Source of the DNA: JBOHWJ01 sp050736615
Lineage (GTDB): Bacteria > Desulfobacterota > Binatia > Binatales > Binataceae
NCBI GenBank assembly: GCA_050736615.1
Contig: JBOHWL010000004.1
Span: 1-5,915, forward strand
Direction of reading: 5' to 3'
DNA: 5,915 nucleotides
This document shows positions 4,956-5,915 of the stretch, piece by piece (within the stretch, counting starts at the first letter, position 1; every line of letters starts with the position of its first letter). Below the pieces are notes generated by a model. That model was not told where the DNA came from. It ran no database searches and saw only the letters and a program-made list of their open reading frames with translations. Position numbers and translations under genes: made by a program.

Positions 4956-5915
4956 TCACCGGTTCTTATGCGATGAAATCCAGATTGTATCCAGGCGCAA
5001 AGGCCGCATCGGATTCAGCACCAGGCCGTGCACCCAGGGTTGACGGATGACATAAGTGACCGGATTGAATAGGAAGACCCAGGGAGCGTCGGCGACGATG
5101 ATGTGCTGGGCCTGACGATAGAGTTCATAGCGGACTTGCCGGTCACTCACCGGCGCGGCTTCGGCCAGCAACTTATCGACGCGCGGATCGTAAAAGAAAG
5201 TGTCATTGTTGGCGCCCCATTGTTGCTTTGAAAACAATACCGCGAGGAAATTCTCGGGGTCCGGAAAATCGGCTTCCCATCCAAAGTTGAACAGCGGCAC
5301 CGTATCGCGTTGGCGCACGGCTTCGAGCAAGGGCGGCCACGCGACCGGCTTGAGCACCAGGTGAACTCCAACCAGCGCGAGATCCTGCTGAATTGATTCA
5401 CCGATCATGATAGCGGTCGGATCCGCGCGCATCCACAGCACCGGCTGGAAATGTTTGCCCAGGTTCGCCTCCTCGAAAACCCGGCGTGCTTTTCCGGGAT
5501 TATATGGATAAGCGCGCAGGCCTGGATCGAAACCCGGCATGCCCGGCGGCAGCACGCCATGCGCCACCACGCCGCGGCCATTGAGTAATTGGATGATCTT
5601 GCGTTTGTTAATCGCGTAGTTGAAGGCGCGGCGCACGCGCACATCGTTGAAAGGAGGCATCTGGCAATTCATGCCCAGGTATTGAGTCGCCAAAGTTACG
5701 ATTTTGTCAGTCAACGCTTTGAGCGACGGCGTCTTCATCACGTAAGGAAATTCAGCGGGAGGGATCGACGAAATATCGAGTTCGCCAGCCTCGAACCGAA
5801 GCCATCGGAGTTCGTCGCTGACCCCCATAGTTTCAACCACGGCGTCCACCCGCGGGATTCCCTTGACGAAGTAGCGGGGATTCCTGACCAACACGAGACG
5901 CTGCCCGCCGATCCA
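4956..5915 (-). CDS. ABC transporter substrate-binding protein, family 5 (peptide/nickel type), C-terminal part
   Basis: Extracytoplasmic solute-binding component of a peptide-type (Dpp/Opp-like) ABC importer. The frame is open to the right edge and gives 319 residues plus TGA. Full-length relatives have about 500-600, so the signal peptide and roughly the first 200 residues are outside. Family marks, in fragment numbering: GQRLVLVRNPRYF at 4-16; the NDVRVRRAFNYAINKRKII stretch near 90-108; LPPGMPGFDP near 122-131; GWEADFPDPENFL at 212-224; and APWVFLFNP at 277-285, followed by a conserved-type C-terminus ending at IWISSHKNR. The substrate cannot be told from these motifs: peptides, nickel, opines and oligosaccharides are all known in the family. 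No permease or ATPase gene follows it, so partners must lie upstream of it, beyond the window, or elsewhere. It probably shares a transcript with the glycosylase gene, which may start 4 bases after this stop. Confidence 0.93.
   Translation of the reverse strand, partial: WIGGQRLVLVRNPRYFVKGIPRVDAVVETMGVSDELRWLRFEAGELDISSIPPAEFPYVMKTPSLKALTDKIVTLATQYLGMNCQMPPFNDVRVRRAFNYAINKRKIIQLLNGRGVVAHGVLPPGMPGFDPGLRAYPYNPGKARRVFEEANLGKHFQPVLWMRADPTAIMIGESIQQDLALVGVHLVLKPVAWPPLLEAVRQRDTVPLFNFGWEADFPDPENFLAVLFSKQQWGANNDTFFYDPRVDKLLAEAAPVSDRQVRYELYRQAQHIIVADAPWVFLFNPVTYVIRQPWVHGLVLNPMRPLRLDTIWISSHKNR

Noticed and set aside
1..5915. Defence island, phage, CRISPR or toxin-antitoxin system
   Set aside because: All six genes belong to recognisable core, repair or transport families or, in one case, the ferritin-like superfamily. 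No nuclease-toxin pair, regularly spaced repeat array, integrase or transposase is seen.

Overview
The window looks like chromosomal DNA of a GC-rich, free-living bacterium and carries six protein-coding genes, two of them cut by the window edges. Gene content (dprA next to topA, a type-2 pyrF, a peptide-type ABC binding protein, a lone AlkA-type glycosylase) fits a soil or water bacterium of deltaproteobacterial, acidobacterial or similar affinity. The sequence alone does not fix the phylum. I see no transposase, integrase, phage gene, CRISPR array, tRNA or rRNA.

Left part (1-2226, minus strand): dprA followed after 31 bases by topA, which runs off the left edge. DprA loads RecA on incoming single-stranded DNA and TopA relaxes negative supercoils. 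The dprA-topA order is common in several phyla and suggests co-transcription from a promoter in the 222-base divergent intergenic region 2227-2448. That region holds a candidate dprA promoter, short direct repeats, a hairpin in the likely dprA leader, and an AGGAGG with no suitably spaced start codon.

Middle (2449-3060, plus strand): a stand-alone ferritin-like protein with a complete diiron ligand set (E, ExxH, E, ExxH), divergent from dprA. A 219-base non-coding stretch (3061-3279) separates it from the convergent pyrF. That stretch contains a segment resembling an eroded extragenic repeat, but no clear intrinsic terminator.

Right part (3280-5915, minus strand): three co-directional, closely spaced genes read in the order family-5 solute-binding protein (5' end outside the window), AlkA-family DNA glycosylase, pyrF. 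They may form one transcript, though pyrF has a -10-like box next to its start and could be expressed separately, possibly as a leaderless message.

Overall this is mostly housekeeping and genome-maintenance DNA with transport at one edge. I found no convincing new multi-gene system. The most interesting points are the dprA leader and promoter architecture, the unassigned diiron protein beside it, and the repeat-like spacer.
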